Assembly: GCA_022184915.1 (NCBI GenBank)
Contig: JAGTJU010000004.1
Location: 542,057-606,056 of the forward strand
Length of the DNA stretch: 64,000 nt
Source: Myxococcales bacterium
GTDB taxonomy: Bacteria; Myxococcota_A; Polyangia; Fen-1088
Direction: 5' to 3'
Shown: in pieces, positions 46,593 to 55,771 of the stretch
Numbering within the stretch: position 1 is the first letter of the stretch
How the letters are laid out: every line of letters begins with the position of its first letter
Position numbers and translations under genes: made by a program
The notes under the pieces: generated by a model
What the model was told of the DNA's origin: nothing
Seen by the model: only the letters and a program-made list of their open reading frames with translations
Database searches by the model: none

Positions 46593-48593
46593 ATGAGCGG
46601 CAGTACCGGTGGATCCGAAGCCATCAGCGCAGAGATGAAGCCGGATACGGTGACCATCGGGTCACGCGTGGGCCATTACCGCATTTTGGCCCCGCTGGGT
46701 GAAGGTGGTATGGGAGAGGTGTTCTTGGCGGAGCACGAGGTCATTGGGCGCAAGGCAGCCATCAAGGTGCTTCAGCCGATGGTGGCCAAGGACGAAGAGG
46801 CCGTCTCGCGTTTCTTCATGGAAGCCCGCGCAGTGAATCAGATTCGGCACCCCAACATCGTCGAGGTGACCGACTTTGGAACCGAGGCGGGAGTGCCCTT
46901 CATCGTGATGGAGTACCTCGAGGGCGAGACGTTGTCGTCGCGCCTCAACCGGCAGGGGCGGTTCGAGCAGCTGGCTGCGGTGCACGTCATTCGCCAGGTG
47001 GCATCGGCGCTCGGCGCGGCCCACGAAAGGGGCTTGGTGCATCGGGACCTGAAGCCCGGAAACATCATGCTGCTGAACCATCCGGACTACCCCGACTTTG
47101 TGAAGGTCCTGGACTTTGGCATTGCCAAGTTGACGTCGGGGGCAGACGTGAACGTGGGCCATCATACCCGGGTGGGTGTGCCCATCGGGACCCCCGCGTA
47201 CATGTCGCCCGAGCAGTGTTTGGGTGAGCCCGACGTAGATCAGCGCAGCGACGTGTACTCCATGGGTGTGGTGCTCTACGGCATGCTCACGGGAAAACTG
47301 CCGTTTCGAGATGGGCCGCTGGGCCAGGTGATTTTGGCGCACGTCCAGGAGCGCCCCCGGCCCCCCGTGGAACTGAACCCGGCGATCTGGCCCACACTCA
47401 GCCAGCTGGTCATGCGGACGCTCGAAAAACGGCGCGACGAGCGGTTCCAAACGATGAAAGAGTTTCGCGACGCCGTCGACGAGCTCTTGGGCCCTCGGCG
47501 AACCAGCACCTCCCCGGGCGGGGTGCCCATCTTGACCTTCCCTGCCGAGCCCGAAGCGGGGCCACCCCCCTTTTCCCCGGGCCCGCCCACGCCTCCCCGG
47601 CAGGAGCCCGATCCGTTGACGCCGCCTGGCCTTGGGGCCAATGCCTTTCCCGACGAGGCCACGCGGCCGATTTCCGACCCCAGTCCGACCGCTGTACGGG
47701 CCACCTCGCCCTCGAAAGAGGACACGCTCTTCGAGCGGCTGCGCGACATCGTCTACGAGCGGCTCGAAGCGGACAAGTTCTCGCTGCCTCGCCTGACCCC
47801 GGTGACCGAACAATGTCTCGAGAACCTTCGCCTGCCGGGGTTCGCGTTTGGCAATGCGGCGGGTTTGGTCTCTGGTGATTCCCTTCTGGCTCGCAAGATT
47901 GTGCGCCTCGCCAACAGCGTCGCCTTCTCGTCGGTGGCGCCCGCCATCACGCTCGAGCAGTCGATTGGCCGGCTGGGCGCCGAGGGCCTCCACAAAGCCC
48001 TCGTGGAGTTTTCGGCAAAGCCCGTCTACATGTCGAGGTACGAGAGGGTCCGCGACGCGTTTCGACGCCCCTGGTACCATGCGCTCGCCGTGGCGATGAT
48101 CGCGGAGCGGCTCGCCGAGGCCATCGACGTGCGCGGCATGGCCACCCAGCTTTACCTCGCCAGCATCCTTCACGATCTCGGCAAGCCCGTGGTGGGGGGC
48201 TTTCTCATCTCCGTGGAAGACCAAACGGCGGGGCTGCGCGGGCGACGGTGGATGACCGAGGAGCTCTGGCTGCGGGTCATCGCGGCCACGTGCCGGCGGG
48301 TGACCGTGGCGGTGGCGCGCTCGTGGCGGCTTCCCGAGGGGGTCGCCAGCTTGCTCGAGACCCTCGGCAACAAGCCCATGCAGGACGAACGCGCCGCCGG
48401 GGTGATCCTCCGGCTGTCGTTGGCGTTCGCCGGCCGTGAGGGCTTTTATCTCCGGCAGGCTGACCTGTTTAACAACGCCCAGGAGATCGAAGAGGGCAAG
48501 GCGCTGCTGAACCTGGACGATCGTATGGAGCAAAAGGTGCTGCACCAAGTTCGGGAGCGGGTGGCGCTCTTGGCCAAGGTGCGCGGGGGCTGA
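46593..48593 (+). CDS. Ser/Thr protein kinase fused to HDOD domain
   Basis: A 666-residue cytosolic protein. Residues 28-300 form a Hanks-type kinase with all key residues: Gly loop GEGGMGEV, K58 in AAIKVL, catalytic HRDLKPGN (D152), DFG at 174-176, and an activation segment with GTPAYMSPEQ. A Pro-rich linker (about 315-360) has no transmembrane helix. Residues about 385-600 match an HDOD domain: SLPRLTPVTEQCLENLRLPG, LLARKIVRLANSVAF, AITLEQSIGRLGAEGL and LASILHDLGKP (H527, D528). HDOD domains usually serve as signalling modules without hydrolase activity. No TM or PASTA domain is present, so this should be an intracellular signal integrator, a combination I know mainly from Myxococcota. Confidence 0.92.
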   Translation: MSGSTGGSEAISAEMKPDTVTIGSRVGHYRILAPLGEGGMGEVFLAEHEVIGRKAAIKVLQPMVAKDEEAVSRFFMEARAVNQIRHPNIVEVTDFGTEAGVPFIVMEYLEGETLSSRLNRQGRFEQLAAVHVIRQVASALGAAHERGLVHRDLKPGNIMLLNHPDYPDFVKVLDFGIAKLTSGADVNVGHHTRVGVPIGTPAYMSPEQCLGEPDVDQRSDVYSMGVVLYGMLTGKLPFRDGPLGQVILAHVQERPRPPVELNPAIWPTLSQLVMRTLEKRRDERFQTMKEFRDAVDELLGPRRTSTSPGGVPILTFPAEPEAGPPPFSPGPPTPPRQEPDPLTPPGLGANAFPDEATRPISDPSPTAVRATSPSKEDTLFERLRDIVYERLEADKFSLPRLTPVTEQCLENLRLPGFAFGNAAGLVSGDSLLARKIVRLANSVAFSSVAPAITLEQSIGRLGAEGLHKALVEFSAKPVYMSRYERVRDAFRRPWYHALAVAMIAERLAEAIDVRGMATQLYLASILHDLGKPVVGGFLISVEDQTAGLRGRRWMTEELWLRVIAATCRRVTVAVARSWRLPEGVASLLETLGNKPMQDERAAGVILRLSLAFAGREGFYLRQADLFNNAQEIEEGKALLNLDDRMEQKVLHQVRERVALLAKVRGG

Positions 48594-48601
48594 GTCCCCT
48601 G

Positions 48602-48635
48602 CGAGGCGCCGGTCCGTATCGAACGCGGCGCCTCG
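48602..48635. terminator. Bidirectional terminator between kinase and tkt
   Basis: A perfect 10-bp inverted repeat (CGAGGCGCCG at 48602-48611, CGGCGCCTCG at 48626-48635) with a 14-base loop in the 60-base gap of a convergent pair. Confidence 0.65.
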
Positions 48636-48653
48636 AGAGCACTCAACGGGCGA

Positions 48654-50648
48654 TCAGAGCAGGGACTTGACGCGCGCAGCTACCGTGTCCGACGTGAGCC
48701 CGAGCTCCTTGTAGACGATGGGAGCCGGCGCCGAGGCGCCGAAGCGGTCCACGCCCACGACGGCTTCCCGACGGCCCACCCAACGCTCCCAGCCGAACGT
48801 GGCGCCTGCTTCGACAGCCACGCGGACAGTCACGGAGGGAGGCAAGACATCGTTGCGGTAGGCCGCATCCTGCCGGTCGAAGGCTTCCCAGCAGGGCAGA
48901 GAAACGACCCGCGCAGCGATGCCTTCGGCGGCGAGTTTGTCCTGAGCCTCGAGCGCCAGGCCGAGCTCGGTGCCGGTCCCGATGATGATGGCCTGAGGCT
49001 TTCCGCCTTTCGCCTCCGAGACCACGTAGCCGCCTCGAAGAACACCTTCGGCCGAACCGTACTTCGCCGGGTCGAGCGTGACCATCGCCTGGCGAGACAG
49101 CACGAGCGCCGTGGGGCCCTCGGTGCGCTGGAGCGCCAAGCGCCAGGCCTGGGCCGCTTCGTTGGCGTCACCGGGGCGCACCACGAACATGTTCGGCATA
49201 CACCGCAGCGAGGCCAGCTGCTCGACGGGCTGGTGGGTGGGGCCGTCCTCGCCCAAACCGATGGAGTCGTGGGTGAACACGAACACCACGGGCAGGTGGC
49301 TGAGGGCCGCCAGGCGCAGGGCGGGGCGCTCGTAGTCGGCGAAGGAGAAGAACGTGGCCGTGAAGGTGCGCAAGCCACCGTGGTAGGCGATGCCGTTGGC
49401 GATCGCGCCCATGGCGTGTTCGCGCACGCCGTAGTGAATGTTGCGGCCCTGTCCGGTCTGTCCCTCGAAGCTGCCCCCATCTTTCAGGGTCGTGTTCGTC
49501 GAGCCGGAAAGGTCGGCATCGCCGCCCACGAGGAAGGGAATGCGCGCCGCAACGCCGCTGAGCGCCTTGCCCGCGGACTGTCGCGTGGCGAGCTTTTCGC
49601 CGGGCGCAAAGGTGGGAAGTCCCGCTTCCCAGCCGTCAGGCAGTTTTCCGGCCTGTGCGTCGGCCCACTCGGCGGCCAGCTCCGGATGTGCCGTCGCCCA
49701 GGCGTTGAAGGCCTTGAGCCACGCCGCTTCGGAGGCGGCGCCTCGATCCACGGCGCTGCGCAGGTGGGTGATGGCCTCGGGCGGCTCGTGAAAATCGAGG
49801 TTTGGATCGAAGCCCAGGGTTTGCTTCGTGGCCTTGACGCCGTCGGGCCCAAGCGGGGAGCCATGCGCGCCCGATGTGCCAGCCTTCGGCGAGCCGAACC
49901 CGATGGTGGTGTTGATGACGATGATCGAGGGGCGCGTGGTGTCCGCCTTGGCCTCGGTGATCGCACGATCCAGAGCGTCGAGATCGCGATCGCCATCGGC
50001 GACGTGCAGCACCTGCCAGCCGTAAGACTCGTAGCGGCGCGCGACGTCCTCGGTGAAGGTCATCGACGTGGGACCATCGAGCGAGATCTTGTTGTCGTCG
50101 TAAAGGTAGATGAGCTTGCCCAGCTTCAAGTGGCCAGCGAGCGAGGCCGCCTCGGCGCTGATCCCTTCCATGAGATCGCCGTCGGAGACGAGCGCGTAGG
50201 TGTAGTGGTCGACGATGGTGTGGCCAGGCTTGTTGTAGCGCCCCGCCAAAAAGCGTTCGGCCATGGCCATACCAACGGCGTTGGCGCTTCCCTGCCCGAG
50301 GGGGCCCGTCGTGGCTTCGACGCCGGGACACATGAAGGTCTCCGGGTGGCCGGGGGTCTTCGAGTTCCACTGACGGAAGGCCTTGAGGTCGTCGAGGGAG
50401 ACGTCATAGCCGGTCACGTGAAGCAGCGAGTAGAGCAGCATCGATCCGTGCCCTGCCGAAAGGACGAAGCGATCGCGATCGGGCCACTTCGGATTGCGGG
50501 GGTTGTGCTTCAGGTGCTTTTGCCAGAGCACGTACGCCATCGGGGCCGCGCCCAGCGGAAGTCCGGGGTGGCCGGAGTTCGCCTTTTGTACGGCATCGAT
50601 GGAAAGGGTGCGAATGGTATTGATAGCGAGCTGCGCGATCGGGTCCAT
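48654..50648 (-). CDS. tkt: Transketolase
   Basis: A 664-residue thiamine-diphosphate enzyme of the pentose-phosphate pathway, the usual length. The N-terminal ThDP domain has [20 protein letters not shown], the [11 protein letters not shown] segment and the [13 protein letters not shown]-like motif ([19 protein letters not shown]) that binds ThDP diphosphate through Mg. The pyrimidine domain has [16 protein letters not shown] with the catalytic Glu, and [19 protein letters not shown]. The C-terminal regulatory domain is complete. It transfers two-carbon units between ketose and aldose phosphates and would connect with the xylulokinase product xylulose 5-phosphate encoded at 53.2 kb. It is divergent from nothing obvious; the apbE transcript lies upstream on the same strand. 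Confidence 0.96.
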   Translation of the reverse strand: MDPIAQLAINTIRTLSIDAVQKANSGHPGLPLGAAPMAYVLWQKHLKHNPRNPKWPDRDRFVLSAGHGSMLLYSLLHVTGYDVSLDDLKAFRQWNSKTPGHPETFMCPGVEATTGPLGQGSANAVGMAMAERFLAGRYNKPGHTIVDHYTYALVSDGDLMEGISAEAASLAGHLKLGKLIYLYDDNKISLDGPTSMTFTEDVARRYESYGWQVLHVADGDRDLDALDRAITEAKADTTRPSIIVINTTIGFGSPKAGTSGAHGSPLGPDGVKATKQTLGFDPNLDFHEPPEAITHLRSAVDRGAASEAAWLKAFNAWATAHPELAAEWADAQAGKLPDGWEAGLPTFAPGEKLATRQSAGKALSGVAARIPFLVGGDADLSGSTNTTLKDGGSFEGQTGQGRNIHYGVREHAMGAIANGIAYHGGLRTFTATFFSFADYERPALRLAALSHLPVVFVFTHDSIGLGEDGPTHQPVEQLASLRCMPNMFVVRPGDANEAAQAWRLALQRTEGPTALVLSRQAMVTLDPAKYGSAEGVLRGGYVVSEAKGGKPQAIIIGTGTELGLALEAQDKLAAEGIAARVVSLPCWEAFDRQDAAYRNDVLPPSVTVRVAVEAGATFGWERWVGRREAVVGVDRFGASAPAPIVYKELGLTSDTVAARVKSLL

Positions 50649-50694
50649 GGGGGAGTCGCTATCATGGGGGCGCCCGAAATGCCAGGGGGCCGGT

Positions 50695-50856
50695 TCACGG
50701 GCGGGGGGGCGGGGCGGCCTGTAAGGGGGGCGGGGGCGAAGGCTTCGGGCGGCTGCCCTCCCGCGCGGCGAAGATGAAGGTCGCGACGAACGCCACGAAG
50801 AAGAGGGCGAAAATGACGAGGAGGCGCTTGAGGGACGGATCGAGTTTGCGTGGCAT
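50695..50856 (-). CDS. 53-residue single-pass membrane protein downstream of apbE
   Basis: A small open frame beginning [13 protein letters not shown], with one hydrophobic helix ([20 protein letters not shown], residues 12-31) and a Pro-rich tail ending PPPRP. It starts 11 bases after the apbE stop codon on the same strand, preceded by a GA-rich GAGGGGGGA ribosome-binding sequence, so it is probably cotranslated with ApbE. Positive residues before the helix predict an N-in orientation with the Pro-rich tail in the periplasm. No FMN-attachment motif is present, so it does not look like the ApbE substrate. Function unknown. Confidence 0.6.
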   Translation of the reverse strand: MPRKLDPSLKRLLVIFALFFVAFVATFIFAAREGSRPKPSPPPPLQAAPPPRP

Positions 50857-50867
50857 GGGGTCCCCCC

Positions 50868-51968
50868 TCAGGGGCCATCTGTCGGGTCTTTGATTTTCGT
50901 GAGCTTGCCTCGAAGCCCGGTGGAAACGTGAACCTGGTTGTGGGCGTCCACGATGACGCCTTCCACCTGGGGCGTCTCCTCGATGATACGCAGGGCCTTG
51001 TCGGGGCCGAGGATGAGGAGAGCCGTGTCGAGTAGGTCCGCCATGAACGCGCTGGCCGCGAGGATTGTCACCGACCGAATGTCCGTCGAAGGAAACCCCG
51101 TGCGGGCGTCGAGGATGTGGTGGTAGCGCTTGCCGTCCTGAAGAACGAAGCGCTCGTAGTCGCCCGAAGTGTTGAAGGCCTGATTTTCGAGGTCGATCCG
51201 GAAAATGATCTGCCCGTGAGGGCCGCGGGGGTCCTGAATGCCCACGCGCCAGGGCCGGCTGCCACGCCGGCCTCCTGCGTAGAGGTCACCGCCGGCCTGC
51301 ACGATGAAGTTTTCGATGCCGGCCTTGCGGAGCGCGGCCACGGCGCCCTCGACGGCGTAGCCCTTGGCCACGCCCCCGAGGGTGATGCGCATACCGGGGC
51401 GTCGCAACATGACGGTGCGCGCCGCTTCGTCGAGCACGACGTCCTGGTAGCCGACGAGAGCGAGGCGCGCTTCGACCTCGGCCGGTGGGGGCAGGCTTCC
51501 GTCGTTGTCCTCGTCGAATTTCCAAAGGCCCTTGAAGGCGCCGACGGTGATGTCGAAGGCGCCTTCGGTGAGGCGCGAGACCCAGAGGCTCTGCTTGATC
51601 ACCTCGAAGGTCTCGGAAGAGACCGGTACGGCGGCGAGGCCTGCGTTGGCGTTGATCCGCGAGACCTCGGAGCTGTCCCGCCACGTGGTCATCAGGCCTT
51701 CGAGCCGCACCAGCTCGTCCAGCGCGGCGTCGATGGCTTGGCGGGCGCGCGCTTCGTCGTGAAAGTAGACCTTCACGTCGCAGAGGGTGCCCATGCACGT
51801 CCGCTGGCCCTCGATCACCTGCGACACAGGGGGAGACGCCTCCGGCTTCGTCGCGCGCTTGCGCTCACAGGAGGAGGCAACGAGGGTCATTGCCCCCAAC
51901 GCAACGAGCACGAGGCTGCGGGCCCCGCGAAGGCGCGAACGAGAGCTGAGGGCAAGCGGGCAGGGCAT
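50868..51968 (-). CDS. apbE: FAD:protein FMN transferase ApbE, lipoprotein
   Basis: A 366-residue enzyme that covalently attaches FMN from FAD to Thr residues of exported redox proteins. It has a lipoprotein signal (VALGAMTLVASSC) and then the ApbE pattern: MGTLCDVKVY, MTTWRDSSEVSRINANAG, FDITVGAF, ITLGGVAKGYAVEGAV with the FAD/Mg-binding region, VQAGGDLYAGG, NTSGDYERF, and HHILDARTGFPS plus FMADLLDTALLILG with the Mg-binding Asp. It would be anchored at the outer face of the inner membrane or in the periplasm. No Rnf, Nqr or FMN-binding-domain target gene is in the window. ATG 51968 was preferred over GTG 51977. Confidence 0.93.
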   Translation of the reverse strand: MPCPLALSSRSRLRGARSLVLVALGAMTLVASSCERKRATKPEASPPVSQVIEGQRTCMGTLCDVKVYFHDEARARQAIDAALDELVRLEGLMTTWRDSSEVSRINANAGLAAVPVSSETFEVIKQSLWVSRLTEGAFDITVGAFKGLWKFDEDNDGSLPPPAEVEARLALVGYQDVVLDEAARTVMLRRPGMRITLGGVAKGYAVEGAVAALRKAGIENFIVQAGGDLYAGGRRGSRPWRVGIQDPRGPHGQIIFRIDLENQAFNTSGDYERFVLQDGKRYHHILDARTGFPSTDIRSVTILAASAFMADLLDTALLILGPDKALRIIEETPQVEGVIVDAHNQVHVSTGLRGKLTKIKDPTDGP

Positions 51969-52098
51969 GTCGAGCACAGGCAGGGGCGATCGCAGCGGGA
52001 CACAGGGTGACCGCCGAGGCGCCTGCGGGTTTTAGTACCTGGCGCGGAGGCTGTCACGGACGGGGGCCATCGGGCGGCGGCTCGCTATACTGCGCCGG

Positions 52099-53241
52099 AT
52101 GTCGTTTCGACCTCCGAGTGATATCGCGATCGTGGGCGGCGGGGTCATGGGTTGCGTGGTGGCCTTGCGCCTGGCGGGGCGCGGGTTCCGCGTGACCGTG
52201 GTGGAGCGGGGGGTGCCCGGCGCCGAGGCGTCGAGTGCGGCCGCCGGCATCCTCGGGCCTCAGTGGGAGGCCGAAGGGCCCGGGCCGCTCCTGGACCTCG
52301 GCCTCGTGAGCCGGGCGATGTACCCGGAGTTTTCCCGAGAGCTGCAAGAGCTCACCGGCATGGACATCGGCTACAAACGCTGCGGGGTCATCGAGCTCGC
52401 CCTGGATCCCGAGGGCGAAGAGGCGTTGGCGGATCGTCAGCGTTGGCAAAGCCGGCAAGGGCTTCGTGCCGAGTTCCTCGGGGGGGCCGGCGTCAGAGCG
52501 CTCGAACCGGAGCTTGGCCCGGCGGTCCGGGCGGGGCTCTACATGCCCGACGAGGCGGCGGTCAACCCCCGGACGCTTGCGCGGGCTTTGTCGCAGGCGG
52601 CAGCCGCAGCGGGCGTGAGGTTCGTGCAAGGCCACTACGTGCGCCGGGTCGACATTGCGGCGGGCCGCGTGCAGGGGCTTTCGCTCGACGGCGAGGCCAT
52701 CGTCGCGGACGCGGTGGTGGTGGCGGCGGGGAGCTGGTCGTCCCTCGTCGAAGGTGGTCAGGTGCCGGCGCCCGTGGTGCGGCCCGCGCGGGGACAGGCG
52801 TTGAGCGTGCAGATGCGGCCGCCCCTGTTTCGGCACGTGTTGGCGCCCTACCGCCGTGGTTATCTCGTGCCCCGCGACGACGGCATGGCCGTCGTGGGAA
52901 GCACGCTCGAGATGGTGGGTTACCGGAAGGAGGTGACGGTCGAGGGGCTGTCCTTCATCCTGCAGACCGCCGAGAGTGTTCTGCCAGGCCTTGGCCCCCT
53001 GCCCATCACCGAAACCTGGTCCAACTTCCGGCCCTTCACCGCCGACCACCTGCCGGTGTTGGGGGCCACCGAGGTGGAGGGCTTGTTCCTCGCCACGGGG
53101 CACCACCGGTACGGCATCCTGCTCACGCCCGTCACCGGCCAGCTGCTCGCCGCGCAGATCGCAGGCGACGCACCTGCCGTGGACCCTACGCCCTTTTCCG
53201 TGTCGCGCTTCGGCCCCGTCGAGACCGTGCGCTCCGCTTGA
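52099..53241 (+). CDS. FAD-dependent amino-acid oxidase, ThiO/glycine oxidase-like
   Basis: A 380-residue flavoprotein of the DAO family. The dinucleotide-binding motif IAIVGGGVMGCVVALRLAGRG opens the protein, followed by VTVVERG and the GAEASSAAAGILGPQ segment typical of ThiO. A VVAAGSWS motif lies mid-protein, and near the C-terminus are NFRPFTADHLPVLGA and GLFLATGHHRYGILLTP, which close the FAD site. ThiO makes the iminoglycine used for the thiazole of thiamine. No thiS, thiG or other thi genes are adjacent, so the substrate might also be another small amino acid. It is convergent with xylB with only 4 bases between. Confidence 0.85.
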   Translation: MSFRPPSDIAIVGGGVMGCVVALRLAGRGFRVTVVERGVPGAEASSAAAGILGPQWEAEGPGPLLDLGLVSRAMYPEFSRELQELTGMDIGYKRCGVIELALDPEGEEALADRQRWQSRQGLRAEFLGGAGVRALEPELGPAVRAGLYMPDEAAVNPRTLARALSQAAAAAGVRFVQGHYVRRVDIAAGRVQGLSLDGEAIVADAVVVAAGSWSSLVEGGQVPAPVVRPARGQALSVQMRPPLFRHVLAPYRRGYLVPRDDGMAVVGSTLEMVGYRKEVTVEGLSFILQTAESVLPGLGPLPITETWSNFRPFTADHLPVLGATEVEGLFLATGHHRYGILLTPVTGQLLAAQIAGDAPAVDPTPFSVSRFGPVETVRSA

Positions 53242-53245
53242 GCGC

Positions 53246-54745
53246 TCAGACGTGGTCCTTCAGGGCCGGGTACAGCGCCCGGAAGCGCGCGTAGGGGGCG
53301 TCGTAAGACCGATGCGCCTTGCGGTTGGGCTTTTCGGGGGGCAAGCGGGTGAGGGTCTTGCGACAGGCGGTGCCGAGGTTCGGGTAGAGGCCGGCGCACA
53401 CGGCTGCCAGAAGCGCCGCACCGAAGGCGGGCCCCTCGTCCCGGTTCACTTGCACGACCGGCAGGCCAAACACGTCGGCCTGAAGCTGCCTGAGGAAGGG
53501 GCTCTTGGCTCCCCCTCCCGTCAGGAGCAGGCGGGCGATCGGCAGCTCCAGGTCCTGCAGGAGGGAGACGGAATCGCGCAGGCCGAAGGCGATGCCTTCG
53601 AGCACGGCCCGCGCCAGGTGGGCCCGGTCGTGCGCGAGGGAAAGCCCCACGAAGGCGCCGCGGGCGGCCGCATCGCGGTGCGGGGTGCGCTCGCCCTGCA
53701 AATAGGGAAGGAACGTGAGCCCGGCCGCGCCGATGGGCACACCGGCCGCTTCTTCGTTGAGCTGAAGCTCGGGGCTCTTTCCGGTGGTCTTGCGATGAAG
53801 GTCGCGCGCCATCTGGTCTCGGAACCACGCGAAGGCGCCGCCAGCGGTCAACATGACGCCCATGACGTACCAGGTGTCGGGCACCGCGTGACAAAAGGTG
53901 TGGACTCGCAGCGCGGGGTCGACCAGCGGCAGCGGGGTGGGTGCCAAAACGGTCCCCGATGTGCCCCAGCTTGCAACGGCAACGCCCGGCTCGATCGCAC
54001 CCACGCCCAGGGCGCCGCAGGCGTTGTCGGCCCCGCCGCCCGCCACCACGAGGCCCTCGGGGAGGCCCGTTTGCCGGGCTGCCTCGCGCGTCACGGTGCC
54101 GCTCGGTTCGGTGGAGCCCACCACATCGACGGTGAGTGCGCGCGACAGGCCCACGGCGTCCAGCACCTCCCGGCTCCAGGTGCGCTTGACCGTGTCGAAC
54201 ATCAACGTGGCCGAAGCATCCGAAGGATCCGTGGCCAGGGTTCCCGTGAGGCGAAAGCGGATGTAGTCCTTGGCAAGTACCACTTTGGCCAGGCGGCGAA
54301 ACGCGGCGGGCTCGTGCCGGCGCAACCACAAAATCTTGGGCAAGGTGAATCCCTCGAGCGCCGGGTTGCAGGCGGTCTTGCGGAGGCGCTGTGCGCCGAC
54401 TGCCGTGGTGATGTCCGCGCATTCGGCGCTCGTGCGACCATCACACCACAGCAAAGCGGGGCGAATCACGAGGCCTTGGGCGTCCAAAAAGACTGCCGAG
54501 TGCATCTGGCCCGAAAGTCCCACCGCGCCGAGCTGAGACCGAGAAACCTGTGCCGTCCCGAGAGCCCTGCGAACGGCCTTTCGCGTTGCAGTCCACCAGT
54601 CCTCGGGGTTCTGCTCGGCCCAACCGGGCTGCGGGGTCGAGAGCCGAAGGGGCTGGGTTGCCTCTCCCCGCACCCGGCCGGTCTCGTCGACCACGATGAC
54701 CTTTACCCCGCTCGTGCCGACATCGATTCCTACGACGTGCTGCAT
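53246..54745 (-). CDS. xylB: Xylulokinase
   Basis: A 499-residue FGGY-family sugar kinase. The N-terminal ATPase signature GIDVGTSGVKVIVVDETG, the LSGQMHSAVFLDAQG segment with the xylulokinase-typical QMH, the LWCDGRTSAEC motif and the C-terminal GGGAKSPFLRQLQADVFGLPV signature are all present. It phosphorylates D-xylulose to xylulose 5-phosphate, which feeds transketolase. The start was set at ATG 54745 because the fold starts immediately after it. The divergent DeoR-type regulator gene 255 bases away is the natural candidate for its control. No xylA or transporter is nearby. Confidence 0.9.
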   Translation of the reverse strand: MQHVVGIDVGTSGVKVIVVDETGRVRGEATQPLRLSTPQPGWAEQNPEDWWTATRKAVRRALGTAQVSRSQLGAVGLSGQMHSAVFLDAQGLVIRPALLWCDGRTSAECADITTAVGAQRLRKTACNPALEGFTLPKILWLRRHEPAAFRRLAKVVLAKDYIRFRLTGTLATDPSDASATLMFDTVKRTWSREVLDAVGLSRALTVDVVGSTEPSGTVTREAARQTGLPEGLVVAGGGADNACGALGVGAIEPGVAVASWGTSGTVLAPTPLPLVDPALRVHTFCHAVPDTWYVMGVMLTAGGAFAWFRDQMARDLHRKTTGKSPELQLNEEAAGVPIGAAGLTFLPYLQGERTPHRDAAARGAFVGLSLAHDRAHLARAVLEGIAFGLRDSVSLLQDLELPIARLLLTGGGAKSPFLRQLQADVFGLPVVQVNRDEGPAFGAALLAAVCAGLYPNLGTACRKTLTRLPPEKPNRKAHRSYDAPYARFRALYPALKDHV

Positions 54746-54784
54746 GACAGGCTCTGTGTAACGCGTTCCCGACTGCAAGGGAAG

Positions 54785-54805
54785 TTACTGCCGAAAATCA
54801 GGTAA
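54785..54805. promoter_or_regulatory. Candidate operator upstream of xylB
   Basis: An imperfect dyad TTAC...GTAA (54785-54788 and 54802-54805, inner TG/CA also paired) lies 40-60 bases upstream of the xylB start, in the region shared with the divergent DeoR-type gene. It could be a repressor site. The evidence is only symmetry and position. Confidence 0.22.
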
Positions 54806-54984
54806 TTCGAGCGGCCGTGCCAGGTGGGGTGTGACGCAGCCCCCACGAGCTTGGTCCCGAAGAGAGCTCTGTGTTAAGGCAGCGCTCGACTGACGAGCCG
54901 TTCTTCCGAACAAACGCGGCCCGCCACGTGCCTGCGACCCCCAAAGACCCGAGACACACCTTTGCGAACTCCCGACCCGCTTCC

Positions 54985-54990
54985 GGAGGA
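54985..54990 (+). promoter_or_regulatory. Shine-Dalgarno that decides the DeoR-gene start
   Basis: GGAGGA ends 10 bases before the ATG at 55001, which supports that start over the in-frame TTG at 54962. Confidence 0.6.
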
Positions 54991-55000
54991 CCCCCCGAAA

Positions 55001-55771
55001 ATGCTCATCGAAGAGAGGCGCCGTCGGTTGCTGGACGCCGTGAACGCCCGTGGCTCCTTGAGCGTGGCCGAAGCCGAGCGAACCCTTCAGGTGAGCCGCA
55101 TGACGGTGCATCGGGACCTGGACGTGCTCGCGGCCCAGGGCCTGGTGCGGAAGGTGCACGGCGGCGTGGTGGCGCTTTCGCAGCGGGGGACCGATCTCTT
55201 CGACGCGCGGGCTCAACCCTTCGAGGACCGCCTGGCGATCGGGCGTGAGGCCAAGCGCACCATCGCGGCGCACGTTGCACGGCTCATCGAGAAGGCCAAC
55301 ACCCTGCTGCTCGACTCGAGCACCACGGTGTTCCAGCTGCACGAGCACCTGGGGGCGGAGCGGGGGCACGAAACGTATATCGTGACAGGCAGTTTGCCCC
55401 TGTTCTCGGAGCTCGCGCGCAAACCGGGCGGGCTTCGCGTGGCGTTGCATGGGGGCGAGCCCCACGTGCGGACCGGCTCCCTGGTGGGGCCGCTGGCCAT
55501 CAACAGCCTGGCCGAGGCGCGCTTCGATTTCGTGGTGCTTTCCTGCCTGGGCGTCGTGCCCGAAGAGGGGAGTGTCTTCGTATCGAGCTCGGACGAGGTG
55601 CAGCTCAAGCTGGCCTACACGAAGCACGCCCGCCGCAGTGTTTTGGCGGTGGACACGTCGAAGTTCGGCCAATCGGGCGCCCACAAGCTGGGGGAGCTCT
55701 CGCGTTTCGATTTCATCGTCACCGAACGAGGCGCGTTCACGCAGGCCGAATTCGCGGCTCAGAAGAGGTAG
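55001..55771 (+). CDS. DeoR-family transcriptional regulator
   Basis: A 256-residue sugar-pathway repressor. The N-terminal winged helix has the DeoR signature: ERRRRLLDAVNARGSLSVAEAERTL followed by VSRMTVHRDLDVLAAQGLVRKVHGGVV (R/D residues that contact DNA). The C-terminal domain is the isomerase-like sensor with LLLDSSTTVFQL, LVGPLAINSLAEARFDFVVLSCLGV and SVLAVDTSKFGQ, which usually binds a sugar phosphate. It is divergent from xylB and convergent with galT, whose stop codon it overlaps by 13 bases. Control of xylB, and perhaps of its own gene, is the likely function. Confidence 0.9.
   Translation: MLIEERRRRLLDAVNARGSLSVAEAERTLQVSRMTVHRDLDVLAAQGLVRKVHGGVVALSQRGTDLFDARAQPFEDRLAIGREAKRTIAAHVARLIEKANTLLLDSSTTVFQLHEHLGAERGHETYIVTGSLPLFSELARKPGGLRVALHGGEPHVRTGSLVGPLAINSLAEARFDFVVLSCLGVVPEEGSVFVSSSDEVQLKLAYTKHARRSVLAVDTSKFGQSGAHKLGELSRFDFIVTERGAFTQAEFAAQKR

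Noticed and set aside
46662-48548. 628-codon open frame antisense to the kinase-HDOD gene
   Set aside because: No domain resemblance, and the opposite strand encodes intact kinase and HDOD motifs.
53246-54745. Possible frameshift in xylB suggested by several long overlapping frames
   Set aside because: The xylulokinase frame is continuous from ATG to stop with all FGGY motifs in one frame.
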